Part shown: piece after piece, positions 37,418-47,581 of the stretch
Layout: each line of letters opens with the position of its first letter
Numbering within the stretch: position 1 is the stretch's first letter
Assembly (NCBI RefSeq): GCF_029760855.1
Contig: NZ_SOSI01000003.1
Location: forward strand, 248,001 to 312,000
Length of the DNA stretch: 64,000 nt
Reading direction: 5' to 3'
Origin: Erythrobacter litoralis
GTDB taxonomy: Bacteria > Pseudomonadota > Alphaproteobacteria > Sphingomonadales > Sphingomonadaceae
Notes under the pieces: generated by a model
The model's input: only the letters and a program-made list of their open reading frames with translations
Databases searched by the model: none
Told to the model about the DNA's origin: nothing
Translations under genes and position numbers: made by a program

Positions 37418-39766
37418 TCATCCGCCGACCCGAGCGGTCAATTGAATACCATAGAAACGGGGTTCCGCCGGAATGAAAGTCGGAATGCCGAATGCGCCCC
37501 CGGTGTTTCCCGCATCGAGCAGGTATTCTTCATCGAAAGCGTTGCGGACAAATCCGGAAATTTCGAACCGGTCGTCCGCAAAACTGGCGCCGGCCCGCAC
37601 ATTCACGAGAAACACGTCATCTTGGCTCAGAAGCTCGCTATTCGGCAGTTCGAAGAAAAGCTTGCTGCGGTAAGTGAACGATGGCGTCGCGAAGAAGCGT
37701 ATGTCGTCGGAGATAGGGGCGTCTATAGTAAAGCCGCCTGAGGCTTGGTATTTGGGTTGCAGTCGAAAACGTGCGCCGGAGAACGCGCCGGAAAAAGCGT
37801 CGTCCTCGTCGATTTTAGCATCGATATAAGCGCCGTTTAGAAACAAACCCAGCCAAGGGGCGGGATCGGCAGTAACTTCTGCCTCGACGCCAAGATTACT
37901 TGCCGAACCGGCGCTTTCCGTGCGCGAGGTGCCATCCGCCTGCACAACGCTGACCTGGAAACCGTCGTACTGCTGATAAAATACGTTTAGCGACCCGCCG
38001 ATAATTCCGGTCTGGCCTTTAATTCCGCCCTCGTAGTTCCAGACCGTTTCTTCCGGCACGATCTGTGTTGGCGCTCCGAGCACCTGTGCGGCCGCGATCT
38101 GGACGACCGGAGAACGGCGACCTTTGGAAACCGTACCATAAATGTTTACTTCCGGTGTCAGACGGAACAGGGCATTGAAACGAGGCAGCACTGCCGAAAA
38201 GCTTCGCTCGTCATCAAAAGTCTCTCCGCCCGTATCGACCTGCCCGGGAACGAGTGGCGCTCCGGTAATCACCGAGGCGGGAACGTCAGCAAGAAAAGCC
38301 GAACGTCGCTCTTCGATAAGAAAACGTACCCCGGCGGTTAATTCGATCGCTTCGTTGGGTATAGCGGTTACATCGGCAAATACGGAATAGCTGTCGTTAC
38401 GTCCCTGATTTTCGAATACCGATGTGTAGGGAATGGAATTTACCGCGCCTTGAGTCACGAGCGCGGTCACGTCGCTCGCCGGGACGCTGCCGTCCGGCGC
38501 CACGCACGGTATGCCCGGGATAAGCGGAGCCGGGGTCGCGAGGCTGGTCAGGCACTGCAAAAACGTACCTTCCTCGGTAGAGAAAGGCACGTTTTGCCGA
38601 CCGTCCTCGCGGAAGAAGTTCCACCCGAAAGCAGCACGCCAAAAGGGATCGACATAAGAGAACCGCCCTTCGTGGCTGATTTGCCACCCTTCTGCGATCT
38701 CGGCGAATTCCAGAAATGGTGCGGCGGATCCATCGGCGTCGAAAACTTCAGCGCTGTCGAACTCGCGGTAGCCGTTCACAGTAGTGAAGATTAAGCTTTC
38801 TCCGAATTCTTGCTCGATCGTTAGATTGACATCGTACACGTCGCGGTCGAGGCCGAGCTGATCGTCCCCCAAAGCTTGCGCGGAAAAAGGCGAACCGCCA
38901 AGATTGGCAGACTCGAAGGCGTTGGCGGCGCCGCCCGGCGCACCGGCGTATGCGGGTAAACGTCCCGAAACGAACGGTGTGCCGCCATTTCGCTGCCTGT
39001 CATAGGTGCCGACAAGATCGACCAACGTCGTATCCGTCGGACGCCATCGTAAGGAAACCCGGGCGCCCAGCTGATCTTGGGCGTAGAGTTCATCTTCCTG
39101 GCTCTCGGCAAGGTTCTCGACATACCCATCGCGAGTACGCCATTCCGCCGCAGCACGGAGGCCGAATGTATCGGAGCCCGCATTGATGAAGCCGGAGAGC
39201 AAAGTCTGATCGAAATTGCCGTAGCCGCCTGTTATCTCGGCGGCAAACCCGGGCCGCGGCTTTGCCGAAACCAGACTGATCGCCCCGACAGCCGAGGCGG
39301 TTCCGAACAAGGTGGCTTGTGGCCCCTTGATGACCTCGACCCGCTCAAGATCGTAGATGGCCTGATAGCTTCCTCGCGACCGGGAAATATCGACCCCGTT
39401 GTAATAAAGGGTGACGCGCGGCCCTTGCTGCGCCGAACCGGAGTCGCTGGTTACGCCGCGAATTACGATGCCAGGATTGTTTGCGCTTTGCTCCTGTATG
39501 TTGAGCCCTGGCACGTAGCTCGACAATTCGTCGAGATCGGTAACCCCTAATTCCTCGATCTGCTCGCCGCTAACGGCTGAGATCGTAATCGGCACGTCGG
39601 TCTCTACCTGCTCCAGCTTTTGCGCCGTGACGATGATGACATCGCCGATGGCTGCCGGCTCTTCGCCCGTCGAAGGTTGGGAGGAAGATTGCGCGTGAAG
39701 GGCGCCGAAAGGAAGAACGGAAGTGGCGCTAAGCAAAGCGAACCGGCCAAGTGTTTGAACGCGCAT
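37418..39766 (-). CDS. TonB-dependent receptor
   Basis: An outer-membrane receptor of about 782 residues from ATG 39766. Signal peptide ending at ALHAQ, a TonB box-like GDVIIVTAQKL, a plug with LSSYVPGLNIQ, IVIRGVTSD and the VEVIKGPQATLFGT hallmark, then a barrel ending IQLTARVG. This is the siderophore/vitamin/glycan receptor type common in sphingomonads. The substrate is unknown. It is upstream of the five-gene glycan cluster on the same strand with a gap of about 190 bases, so a functional link is possible but not shown. Confidence 0.92.
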   Translation of the reverse strand: MRVQTLGRFALLSATSVLPFGALHAQSSSQPSTGEEPAAIGDVIIVTAQKLEQVETDVPITISAVSGEQIEELGVTDLDELSSYVPGLNIQEQSANNPGIVIRGVTSDSGSAQQGPRVTLYYNGVDISRSRGSYQAIYDLERVEVIKGPQATLFGTASAVGAISLVSAKPRPGFAAEITGGYGNFDQTLLSGFINAGSDTFGLRAAAEWRTRDGYVENLAESQEDELYAQDQLGARVSLRWRPTDTTLVDLVGTYDRQRNGGTPFVSGRLPAYAGAPGGAANAFESANLGGSPFSAQALGDDQLGLDRDVYDVNLTIEQEFGESLIFTTVNGYREFDSAEVFDADGSAAPFLEFAEIAEGWQISHEGRFSYVDPFWRAAFGWNFFREDGRQNVPFSTEEGTFLQCLTSLATPAPLIPGIPCVAPDGSVPASDVTALVTQGAVNSIPYTSVFENQGRNDSYSVFADVTAIPNEAIELTAGVRFLIEERRSAFLADVPASVITGAPLVPGQVDTGGETFDDERSFSAVLPRFNALFRLTPEVNIYGTVSKGRRSPVVQIAAAQVLGAPTQIVPEETVWNYEGGIKGQTGIIGGSLNVFYQQYDGFQVSVVQADGTSRTESAGSASNLGVEAEVTADPAPWLGLFLNGAYIDAKIDEDDAFSGAFSGARFRLQPKYQASGGFTIDAPISDDIRFFATPSFTYRSKLFFELPNSELLSQDDVFLVNVRAGASFADDRFEISGFVRNAFDEEYLLDAGNTGGAFGIPTFIPAEPRFYGIQLTARVGG

Positions 39767-40337
39767 AGAAGACCCCAATGGAACTGGATTTGTGGGGCTT
39801 CTATCAACCGATCAGGACAGCGAGGCGACAGTTCGAAGACAGTTAGGTGAAAGGCCTCCGTTTTCCCGTAAGGCGTCTCGTAGCAATCGTAAGGAGCTCC
39901 GCGTGACATCGCCGGATGTTAAGTTTGCTAACAGTCAAGAAGGCGTCGTATGCCGAACGGCTTGTTACGGGCTGAACTACCAGAAAGAGACGGACGCCCT
40001 CCGGCCCACGAGCTGTCTGACAGCTACCCATCAGAGCGGACTGTCTGAAACGCGCCCCACTTTCAGCCATTCCCGTCCGCAAGGTAAACGCCCAGAAGCG
40101 GTCGTTCGTTAACGCTCATACTGGCGCCGGATACTCACTCCCATTTTCGGTGTTTCGCTCTGCTCACGTCATGCCTTTACGCTCGAAATTCTACCTGACT
40201 GACAGAACGAGAGCCACCGCGTTGCATTTTGCAACACGATCTTGTACTCACGTGTTCCTTTAGTACTTGCTGCAAGATGATCGATCCGGCGCAAACAAAC
40301 GACTAGTCAGTATTGTAAGCTTCTAAGCGATTTTAGA
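39767..40337. other. Intergenic stretch without a recognisable gene
   Basis: About 570 bases. It holds a small palindromic hairpin GTTGCATTTTGCAAC near 40222 and an imperfect inverted repeat (TTGGGGTC and GTGGGGCTTC region) close to the receptor start. Open frames here show no family features. It separates chromosomal genes from the accessory region to the right. Confidence 0.45.
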
Positions 40338-40688
40338 ATGGATCGTTTCATCGCTCATAATCCTCATATTCGCCATAAGCTTTTGGAACGACCAATAAAT
40401 GAGAAGCCAACGATCGGGAAGGACCGGCAAGGCGGCACCGTGACTGCTGTCCGCTTGTCGGTAGCGCTGGTCGAAAGAGCCCGCGATGAAGGCGAGATCC
40501 ACAGTCGCTCGATCTCGGGACAGGTCGAGCACTGGGCGCGGCTAGGCATAGCGATCGAAGCTTCACCTTCCGCCAGAGTTAAAGGGTTGAACCAGTTACT
40601 CTTCGAAGGTCGAATGATCCTAAATGAAGGCGATGAACAGGCAATAAACCGAACGGCAAAAACAATGCGAAGCAGCTTCAAAGGGTAA
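40338..40688 (+). CDS. ParD-like antitoxin (orphan)
   Basis: 116 residues. The middle TVTAVRLSVALVERARDEG followed by HSRSISGQVEHWARLGIAIE is the signature of the ParD-like antitoxin family (ribbon-helix-helix type DNA binding). A 30-residue N-terminal extension begins at ATG 40338; a GTG at 40439 is a possible shorter start. No ParE-type or other toxin gene follows; downstream is a 385-aa unknown protein and a VirD4-like gene. It may be an orphan regulator of the accessory region. Confidence 0.7.
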   Translation: MDRFIAHNPHIRHKLLERPINEKPTIGKDRQGGTVTAVRLSVALVERARDEGEIHSRSISGQVEHWARLGIAIEASPSARVKGLNQLLFEGRMILNEGDEQAINRTAKTMRSSFKG

Positions 40689-40759
40689 CGCAGGCCACCA
40701 CGAATCAAGCCGGGAGGATAATTTCTTATTTCGACCGAAGCATCAGTGAGGAGTTACGC

Positions 40760-41917
40760 ATGCATACAAACGCCGATGTCGCCGTGAAATTGCTGCAGGA
40801 CTCCGCGAACTTCTACCAGATGCTCGCGGACAAGAACCCGCATATGCGGCGCGACATGGCGCGCAATTCGCGCATATACAGGTTGGTGGCCGCAAGCTTG
40901 GCGAAGTCTCCGACAGCGTCCTTTGCTCTGTCCGAAATTGAGGGCGATGCTATCGAAAGGAATGAGAACGACGACAACGACACCGGTAATCCGGTTGATG
41001 ATGTAATGACACGCGGACTTCTCGGGCCTCTCAGAGAACTCGAAGAGTTCGGGAGGATCAGGGATAAAGGCGAAGAACAGTTAGGCAATAAAGATCCAAG
41101 CCAGGGAGATGCTGAGCCCTCCAGCTTCGGCGGCCGGGATAACCAAAGAATTTCGATTACGATGGACGAAGAGATCGAGAACGCATTGCGGGCGAAAATT
41201 ACTGCTCGGATCGATACTGATCTCCTATCTCGATTGGCGCCGCCCTTCATTGCCGACTGGCAACCAATCGAGCCACAGGATGCTCAAGACATTCTGACGG
41301 GCTTGACCCGCAAGCTGGTGCTGGATGGGGTGGAGGCCCCCTGGCCGCTAGAGCACCGCCAGGTGGCGCTGCGTTGTACGCCGTTGACCTTCTACGGCCA
41401 AGCGCTCTTCGTCGATGCGGTCGTGCGCCATCGCACCGGAATGCTAGGTCAAGTAGCGTTTGTCGTGCTTGAAGGGAGAATGGCACCCTTGACGGTCGCA
41501 TCGGAACAGGTCCACGAATTGAACGAACAGGCGCCGCTTGATCTGAAGTCAGATGAGCAGGCAAAGCATTATCTGCGTTATTTTTGCTGGGTCGTTTGCG
41601 GAGAGGAAGGCCCGTTCGCGGTCATCGAAGCGAGCGAGGGGTTTGCTGAAAATGCGGACCCTCAACAGCAGGCTTTGATTGATAAACATATACCGCTCTC
41701 CGTTACAAGAGCCGACCCACCCGAGGACGGCTGGAAACTGAGGGCGCTTGTCCGCTACGGCAACGCGCTGTTCGGCGCGCACTTTACAGTCACCCCCGAT
41801 GGCCTGATCGAGATGACAGATGATGTGCCTATCATGGAGCTGACCAAAGGCCCGCTCGCCTGGCACCTCGACGAGGAAGTCCGCTATGTCGACACGGAAG
41901 CCGGCTATGCTCAGTGA
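40760..41917 (+). CDS. Unknown protein coupled to VirD4-like gene
   Basis: 385 residues, acidic and soluble, with no recognised domain. The first 140 residues contain a Glu- and Asp-rich flexible region; the remainder has mixed strand-helix composition, with VVRHRTGMLGQVAFVVLEG and YLRYFCWVVCGEEGPFAVIE as clearly structured parts. GAGGAG stands before the ATG. The end overlaps the VirD4-like gene by 32 bases, so it is translated with it. It is probably a partner or substrate-recruiting factor of that ATPase; no homology can be named. Confidence 0.7.
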   Translation: MHTNADVAVKLLQDSANFYQMLADKNPHMRRDMARNSRIYRLVAASLAKSPTASFALSEIEGDAIERNENDDNDTGNPVDDVMTRGLLGPLRELEEFGRIRDKGEEQLGNKDPSQGDAEPSSFGGRDNQRISITMDEEIENALRAKITARIDTDLLSRLAPPFIADWQPIEPQDAQDILTGLTRKLVLDGVEAPWPLEHRQVALRCTPLTFYGQALFVDAVVRHRTGMLGQVAFVVLEGRMAPLTVASEQVHELNEQAPLDLKSDEQAKHYLRYFCWVVCGEEGPFAVIEASEGFAENADPQQQALIDKHIPLSVTRADPPEDGWKLRALVRYGNALFGAHFTVTPDGLIEMTDDVPIMELTKGPLAWHLDEEVRYVDTEAGYAQ

Positions 41918-43400
41918 GACCTATGCCACCGCATCGCGTTCTCCAAGACTGCCTGATCGTATTGAAGGCTCGGGACTGCTCGTTGGCTGGTCGATGGAAC
42001 AGGCTCATGAGAAACCGAATATTGGCTTCGCGTTCGGTGATGCGTGCTCGAAGCAGAGTTCTGCTCTCGTCGATCCGATCCTGTTCGGCGCGGAAGGGCA
42101 TCTGGTCACGATCGCCTCGACGGGTGCCGGCAAGGGGGTCGGCTGCATCATCCCAGCGCTGCTGACCCATCATGGTCCCATGATTGTTGTCGATCCGAAG
42201 GGGGAGAACGCCGCCGTCACGCGTCGCTATCGAGAGGAGGTGTTGGGGCAGGAGGTCCATGTGATCGACCCAATGGATATCGTCGCCGGCCAATCCGCAT
42301 GCCTCAACCCCCTCGATGCCATCGACCCCGCGGACCCTAATTGCGTGGATGAGGCCGCTTCATTGGCCGAAAGCCTCTCGATCCACATGAAGAAGGACAG
42401 CCACAACCAGTACTGGTATAGCCGCGGGCAGCATCTCGTCGCGGCGCTCCTGCTGCACGCGGCATGCTGCGAGGACCGGACGGAGCGCACTCTTGCCGGC
42501 GTACGTGCCAATCTAGGGCTCGGAATGAACGGCCCATCGGACGGCGCCGTGCCGGACTCGGGCAACCCCCTCTACCAGCTGCTGAAGCAATCACCCCATC
42601 CAGAAGTCAGGCGGGCGGCTGCCTCGGTACGCAACTTGGCCGACACCACGCTGGGCAGCATCGTCAGCACGGCACAGGACATGGTCGATTTCGTGCGGGG
42701 CGCGCCGGTGCGCGAAGCGACGTCTAGTTCGTCCTTCTCGTTGGAAGCGGTGACGCACGGCGAACCGATGACGATCTACATTGTGCTCCCGCCGCACATG
42801 CTGGAAAGCCACGCACCGCTTCTGCGGCTGTGGGTCAACACATTGCTCAAGGCGATCATGCGTCGACGGTATCGCACACCGAAATCGACAATGCTGATCC
42901 TCGACGAAGCGGCACAGCTCGGGGAGTTCCCGCCGCTGCGCCAGGCGATCACCCTGATGCGCGGCTACGGCCTGCAGACCTGGAGCTTTTGGCAGGACGT
43001 GTCGCAGCTTAAGCATGCCTATCCGACGAGTTGGGAAACAATTATCAACAACTGCCAGGTCGTGCAGGCCTTCGGCGCACCGAACATGAGCGCGGCGAAG
43101 AGCCTTGCCGATCTGTTTGTGCTCATGCGCCCCGAAACCGTACTTGATCTCGATGATGACGAGATGATCGTCCAGACCCGCGGTGATGATGCGTTTATTG
43201 CTCGGCGGCCGAATTATCTCGCCGATCCTGCATTTGCAGGCAGGTTCGATGAGAACCCGCTCTACCTCAACGCTCCGCCGTCTGAGCAGAAGAAGAAACC
43301 GGTAAAGCGGCTCAAGAACGTTTATCCCCGGGAAGACGAAAAGCGGGCGGAGACAAGCGAGGCGGATGCAATTGCCGATCTGCTCAAAAGGTATGATTAG
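41886..43400 (+). CDS. VirD4/TraG-type coupling ATPase
   Basis: A 504-residue type IV coupling protein-like ATPase. The Walker A is in STGAGKGVGCIIPALL, followed by PMIVVDPKGENAAVT; the Walker B is in STMLILDEAAQLGEF; the conserved YGLQTWSFWQDVSQLK stretch comes after it. These match the VirD4/TraG family of conjugative DNA-transfer ATPases. There is no clear N-terminal membrane pair, so it may be a soluble variant. AGGAAG precedes the ATG. No relaxase or T4SS channel genes are close, so it is an orphan, perhaps part of an element that uses another channel, or of an unknown system. Confidence 0.88.
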   Translation: MSTRKPAMLSETYATASRSPRLPDRIEGSGLLVGWSMEQAHEKPNIGFAFGDACSKQSSALVDPILFGAEGHLVTIASTGAGKGVGCIIPALLTHHGPMIVVDPKGENAAVTRRYREEVLGQEVHVIDPMDIVAGQSACLNPLDAIDPADPNCVDEAASLAESLSIHMKKDSHNQYWYSRGQHLVAALLLHAACCEDRTERTLAGVRANLGLGMNGPSDGAVPDSGNPLYQLLKQSPHPEVRRAAASVRNLADTTLGSIVSTAQDMVDFVRGAPVREATSSSSFSLEAVTHGEPMTIYIVLPPHMLESHAPLLRLWVNTLLKAIMRRRYRTPKSTMLILDEAAQLGEFPPLRQAITLMRGYGLQTWSFWQDVSQLKHAYPTSWETIINNCQVVQAFGAPNMSAAKSLADLFVLMRPETVLDLDDDEMIVQTRGDDAFIARRPNYLADPAFAGRFDENPLYLNAPPSEQKKKPVKRLKNVYPREDEKRAETSEADAIADLLKRYD

Positions 43401-43409
43401 CCGTATTTT

Positions 43410-46400
43410 TCATTCGGTACGCAAATTTCGGGCTGCTTCAAGATTCTGTCGCGTTTTCAGAACAGCTGGGTGTTCTGCCCCCAACAATTGCATTTGATCG
43501 TCCAAAAGCTGGACAAAGGCGGCTTCCGCTTCGTCGAGATGTCCAGCATACGCTAAGACGGCGGCGATGTTGCTACGTGTTTGTAGTGTGTCGGGGTGAT
43601 CCTCGCCGAGAATGCGCTGCCGGTCCTTAAGCAATTCCCGATGAGCGGCGAGCGCGTTATCGAATTTGCCGGCGTTCGCCAATACCGCGGCGAGATTGCT
43701 GCGTGATTGCAGCGTATCAGCGTGTTCTTCCCCCAGCACGCGAAGCCGGTCCTCGAGTACTGCCTGGTGCGCCTCGATCGCTCCTTCGTGCCGTCCCAAT
43801 TTCCCAAGCAAGGCAGCGATGCTGATACGTGATTGCAAGATGGAAGGATTGTTCTTGTCATGTATTCGCTTACGGTCCGCAAGCACCGCCTCATGGGCGA
43901 CCAACGCCTCATCAATGCGTCCCAAATCGCCGAGGCAGACGGCGATCTCATTCCTAGTCAGCAACACGTCGGGATGGTCATCGCCAAACACGCGACGGCG
44001 ATCCTCCAGCAAAGTGCGATGAGCGGTCAAGGCTTCGTCAATTCGGCCGGTCCGGTATAAACAGTAGGCAAAGTTGCTCCGAGTCAACATGGTCGCCGGA
44101 TGATCTTCGCCTAGGATAGAAATGCGATCGGCCAGCAGCTTCGAGTGCACTGCTAAAGCTTCTTCCAGGCGACCGCATTGGCTTAGCCAATGACCGATCT
44201 CGTTCCGTGTGCGCAATGTGTCCGGGTGGGCGTCACCAAAAACACGCTGACGATCGATCAGCAAATCCTGAAAGGCTTCGAGAGCTTGCTCGCAGCGACC
44301 AATCCGACCAATCCAATGTGCGACGTTGTGGCGGCTATTCAGTGTCGTGGGATCATCCGCGCCCTGCACTCGACATCGATCTTCCAGCACTGCGCGATGG
44401 GCTTCAATCGCCTCGTCTATCCGTCCGCTATCACCCAACCAAGTAGCGATTGAATTCCGGCTCGCCAGAACATCCGGGTGATCTTGTCCGAGGATACGAA
44501 TGCGATCCTTCAACAGCTCCCGTTGTGCATCCAATGCTTTCTCGACCCGCCCTGTTTCCTTTATCCAGTTCGCAATATTGCCTCGAGTCGAAAGCACATG
44601 CGGATGATCTTCACCAAGCAGACGTTGGCGATCCTTAAGAAGCTCTTGGTGAGCCTCCAGCGCCTCCGCTATTCTGCCGCCTTCGCCAAGCCAAGTAGCG
44701 AGGTTATTGCGGGTCAGAAGGGTCAGAGGATGTTCCTCGCCGAGTATGCGGGCACGATCGGTCAACAGTTCACGAAAGGCTTCGATGGCTTGTTCCACCC
44801 GCCCCATTGCACCGAGCAGATGCGCGATGTTGTTTCTTGTGGTGAGGACATCGGGATGATCCTTCCCAAGCATGCGACGGCGATCATCGAGTAGGGCGCG
44901 CTGTGCCTCCAGTGCCTCGCCCAGGCGCCCAGTTTCGCCAAGCCAGAACGCCACGTTGTTGCGGCTGGCCAATATGTCTGGATGACCTTCTCCGAGTATG
45001 CGCCGACGATCCTCTAGCAGAGTTCGATGCTGTTCGAGAGCCTCGGCGGCGCGGCCGGCATAGCCGGTCCATGCTGCTATCTGGTCACGTGTGCGCAACA
45101 CATCGGCATGATCTTTGCCGTGGGCGTCTTGGCGTTCCGAAAGCAGTAATTCGAATGTCGGTATAGCTTGCGCCACGCGACCCGCCTGCGCGGACGCATT
45201 GGCCGCGAGCTCGAGAATCATGAAGAATTTCTTTTGAAGAGTTTTGGCTTCTTCCTCGTCCTCATTGCTTTCTCCCGCTTCGTCAGTGACTTCAGCCTCT
45301 TCAGACTCCTTCTGGAGCCTGTTCCAGAACCAGCCGAACAACTCCAAACGGTTCGGAAGGGCGCGCGGAGAATTTGCCATGGCACGCATTAACAGCAGCA
45401 CGGCATCGACGAGAATGTCATTGTCGAGCAGTCCCTTACTCCGCAGATTGATAACCAACCATGCTTGATACTGCTGCTCGGACGCAATCTCGCCCTCGCA
45501 GTTCAAATCCTTCTTAGCAAGTGCGGAGGCGAGGTTTTCTAAAAAAGGCAGGATAGTCTCACGACCGAAAAGTTCCTCGCTGTCCAGTTCGCTCCGCGCG
45601 ATCGCCATCTGATCAGGTTCGTTGAAGCGCCGCATCCAGTTATGCAGATCGCGAACCCACCCGTTCAGCGCTTCGTCCGTGTCCCCGGTCGCATCGTCGC
45701 CTTCGTTGCCGAAGAGCGACTCGCTCACCGTCTCGATTGCTTCGCTCACCAGCGCGCTGTTCCATTCTGCGCTGCCTGTAGGGATAGCAAGCGTCGAGAG
45801 TGCGAGCAGGCACTGCGCGGCATACGGAATCTCATCCCACAGTTCGCGATAGAGATCTTCCACCTTGCGGGGCAGCCGTTCGATCTCCTCTGCCGAAAGC
45901 ACAAGCTTTCCTTCGCGCGCGCCGCGCTGGTGCTTGGGCAGGGTGCAGATGATCTCGATCGGCAGCGGATTGTTGTAGCGATTGGCGAGGCCATTGAGCA
46001 CGGCGGCTTCTGTATTGTGAAAATAGGAGAGGATGAGCTGCTTGAGCGCAGCGCTAGGTAATTCGTCCATCGAGGCCCCAGCGGGAAAGATCGCCGGTAG
46101 AGGTTGATCGTGTTTCAATCGGAAAATGCGATCCGATCCGAGCTCCTCAGCTCTGGTGAGAGAAGACAGGAAAGAAGAACGCTCGATCTCACCGGGCCAA
46201 GTGGTGGAGATGAGCATGATAGCCGCGTTCGAGCGCACAAGATTGGAAACGAGTTCGCTGACCAGCCCATCATCCCGGTGAATATCCTCGACGAACACGA
46301 TGATCGGCAAGCCGGGTCGCGCTAAACGACGCAAGAGGGCAGTTGTATTGGAGACGTCGTCGTCAGCTGCCTCCAGCGCCATTCCGGCCTCTGCTACAGC

Positions 46401-47042
46401 CTCCCTCCGTTCCTGCCGGTCCCGCGCTTGGCCGAAGCCCAGCTTGGCGAGATCCACCATCAGGCCCATGCCGGGCAAAGCAGAGCCTAGAAGCAATTCT
46501 GACAGCCGCCCAAGACCCTCTCCCGCAGCTTCCTCGACTAGGGCAGAGGCTACCTTGCGCGCCCTTTCCAGCGTGAGGCTGCTTTTTCGCTCACTGTTGA
46601 TGAGGGCCGCTGACGCCGCTTCAAGATAGAGGCTGTGTGCTTCAATTTGTCCGAGATCCTGATGAAGTGCTTCCGCAGGCACACCGTTGCGCAAATCACA
46701 GGCTATCCCCCACCAGAAAAATTCCGGAAGCGACCCGGAAACGCGGTCGATCGCATGAGGTTCGGGGAACACCCGTTTGCGGCGTGAGGCGACATCGAGA
46801 AAGCTCGCATCGGTTGCCTCCAAAATGGTGGACGGCCAGTATTCGGTTTCCTGCCGGGCGGCGAGCCGCTCGTAGAAGGCGTGCGCCACTCGCGTTTTCC
46901 CCCAACCGGAGGGGGCTTCAATCGAGACCCAGGCTGCCCGTTCATGATACTGAACTTCCTCAAGTATCTCGAGGAGTCCGTCGACGACCAATCGTCGCGA
47001 TTCGCCGACAAATGGTGGTTGGCGCAATTCTTTGTCCTCCAT
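43410..47042 (-). CDS. STAND-type NTPase with 14 TPR repeats
   Basis: About 1210 residues from ATG 47042 (an upstream start at 47144 adds 34 doubtful residues). The NTPase part has Walker A APSGWGKT (residues 43-50) and a Walker B LPIIVFVEDIH at about 245-255, followed by ISTTWPGE as in STAND/AAA proteins. A helical region of about 350 residues follows with an acidic run (EESNEDEEEA-like). The C-terminal 590 residues are 14 near-identical 42-residue tetratricopeptide repeats of the GRxxEALEAHRxLLxDR type (TPR_12/kinesin light chain). Such architectures act as sensors in signalling and defence. No N-terminal effector domain is seen, so the effector may be another gene. It converges on the VirD4-like gene. 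Confidence 0.85.
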   Translation of the reverse strand: MEDKELRQPPFVGESRRLVVDGLLEILEEVQYHERAAWVSIEAPSGWGKTRVAHAFYERLAARQETEYWPSTILEATDASFLDVASRRKRVFPEPHAIDRVSGSLPEFFWWGIACDLRNGVPAEALHQDLGQIEAHSLYLEAASAALINSERKSSLTLERARKVASALVEEAAGEGLGRLSELLLGSALPGMGLMVDLAKLGFGQARDRQERREAVAEAGMALEAADDDVSNTTALLRRLARPGLPIIVFVEDIHRDDGLVSELVSNLVRSNAAIMLISTTWPGEIERSSFLSSLTRAEELGSDRIFRLKHDQPLPAIFPAGASMDELPSAALKQLILSYFHNTEAAVLNGLANRYNNPLPIEIICTLPKHQRGAREGKLVLSAEEIERLPRKVEDLYRELWDEIPYAAQCLLALSTLAIPTGSAEWNSALVSEAIETVSESLFGNEGDDATGDTDEALNGWVRDLHNWMRRFNEPDQMAIARSELDSEELFGRETILPFLENLASALAKKDLNCEGEIASEQQYQAWLVINLRSKGLLDNDILVDAVLLLMRAMANSPRALPNRLELFGWFWNRLQKESEEAEVTDEAGESNEDEEEAKTLQKKFFMILELAANASAQAGRVAQAIPTFELLLSERQDAHGKDHADVLRTRDQIAAWTGYAGRAAEALEQHRTLLEDRRRILGEGHPDILASRNNVAFWLGETGRLGEALEAQRALLDDRRRMLGKDHPDVLTTRNNIAHLLGAMGRVEQAIEAFRELLTDRARILGEEHPLTLLTRNNLATWLGEGGRIAEALEAHQELLKDRQRLLGEDHPHVLSTRGNIANWIKETGRVEKALDAQRELLKDRIRILGQDHPDVLASRNSIATWLGDSGRIDEAIEAHRAVLEDRCRVQGADDPTTLNSRHNVAHWIGRIGRCEQALEAFQDLLIDRQRVFGDAHPDTLRTRNEIGHWLSQCGRLEEALAVHSKLLADRISILGEDHPATMLTRSNFAYCLYRTGRIDEALTAHRTLLEDRRRVFGDDHPDVLLTRNEIAVCLGDLGRIDEALVAHEAVLADRKRIHDKNNPSILQSRISIAALLGKLGRHEGAIEAHQAVLEDRLRVLGEEHADTLQSRSNLAAVLANAGKFDNALAAHRELLKDRQRILGEDHPDTLQTRSNIAAVLAYAGHLDEAEAAFVQLLDDQMQLLGAEHPAVLKTRQNLEAARNLRTE

Positions 47043-47377
47043 GGCTTTTCTTTGATATCGCACTAATCGATATGGTCGGTTCCTTGGCTCATTTTGCCGG
47101 ACAAAGATCCCGAACTTCTTATGCACTACTTGGAGAAGTGACAATTTGGAGGATTAACTCAATTGCGTATGCTTTTGCAAAGGCAGCGTCGCCTCGTTGG
47201 TTACGGTTGCCCGGAGAAAGAAGCCTGCAGATCAGCTTGCCTCCGTTGCTGCTGGAAGGAAGCTCGGCCGGAGTTCGAGCTTATCACCGATCCTCTTCAT
47301 GCGAAACGGCACTTCTTGGCGATGCGAATCTACTAAGGGATACCGCTACCGCGCTACAGCGCGCAGATCTCGCTTGG

Positions 47378-47581
47378 ATGAAAGACGATCTGGCCCAAAC
47401 CTTGTTCTGGGAAACCGTGGCAGATCGATTTCTCGCCGACCTGGACATGTACGGCTATTTCACCTGCTAGGAAGCGCTCAGCCGAGCGGACGCTGCCGAG
47501 GATCGCTTCGATCTCTCTGAAGCGAGGCGATGGCGGCTTATCGCCCGTCTCATTCCGGAGTTTCGCGAGGATATTGACTGA
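47378..47581 (+). pseudogene. Small gene remnant interrupted by an in-frame TAG
   Basis: From ATG 47378 the frame reads MKDDLAQTLFWETVADRF, then DMYGYFTC, a TAG at 47468-47470, then EALSRADAAEDRFDLSEARR and WRLIARLIPEFREDID up to TGA 47579-47581. Amino-acid composition continues smoothly across the TAG, so it is one gene with a nonsense change or a sequencing error. The family is not recognised with certainty; the pattern resembles small helical sphingomonad proteins. Confidence 0.55.
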
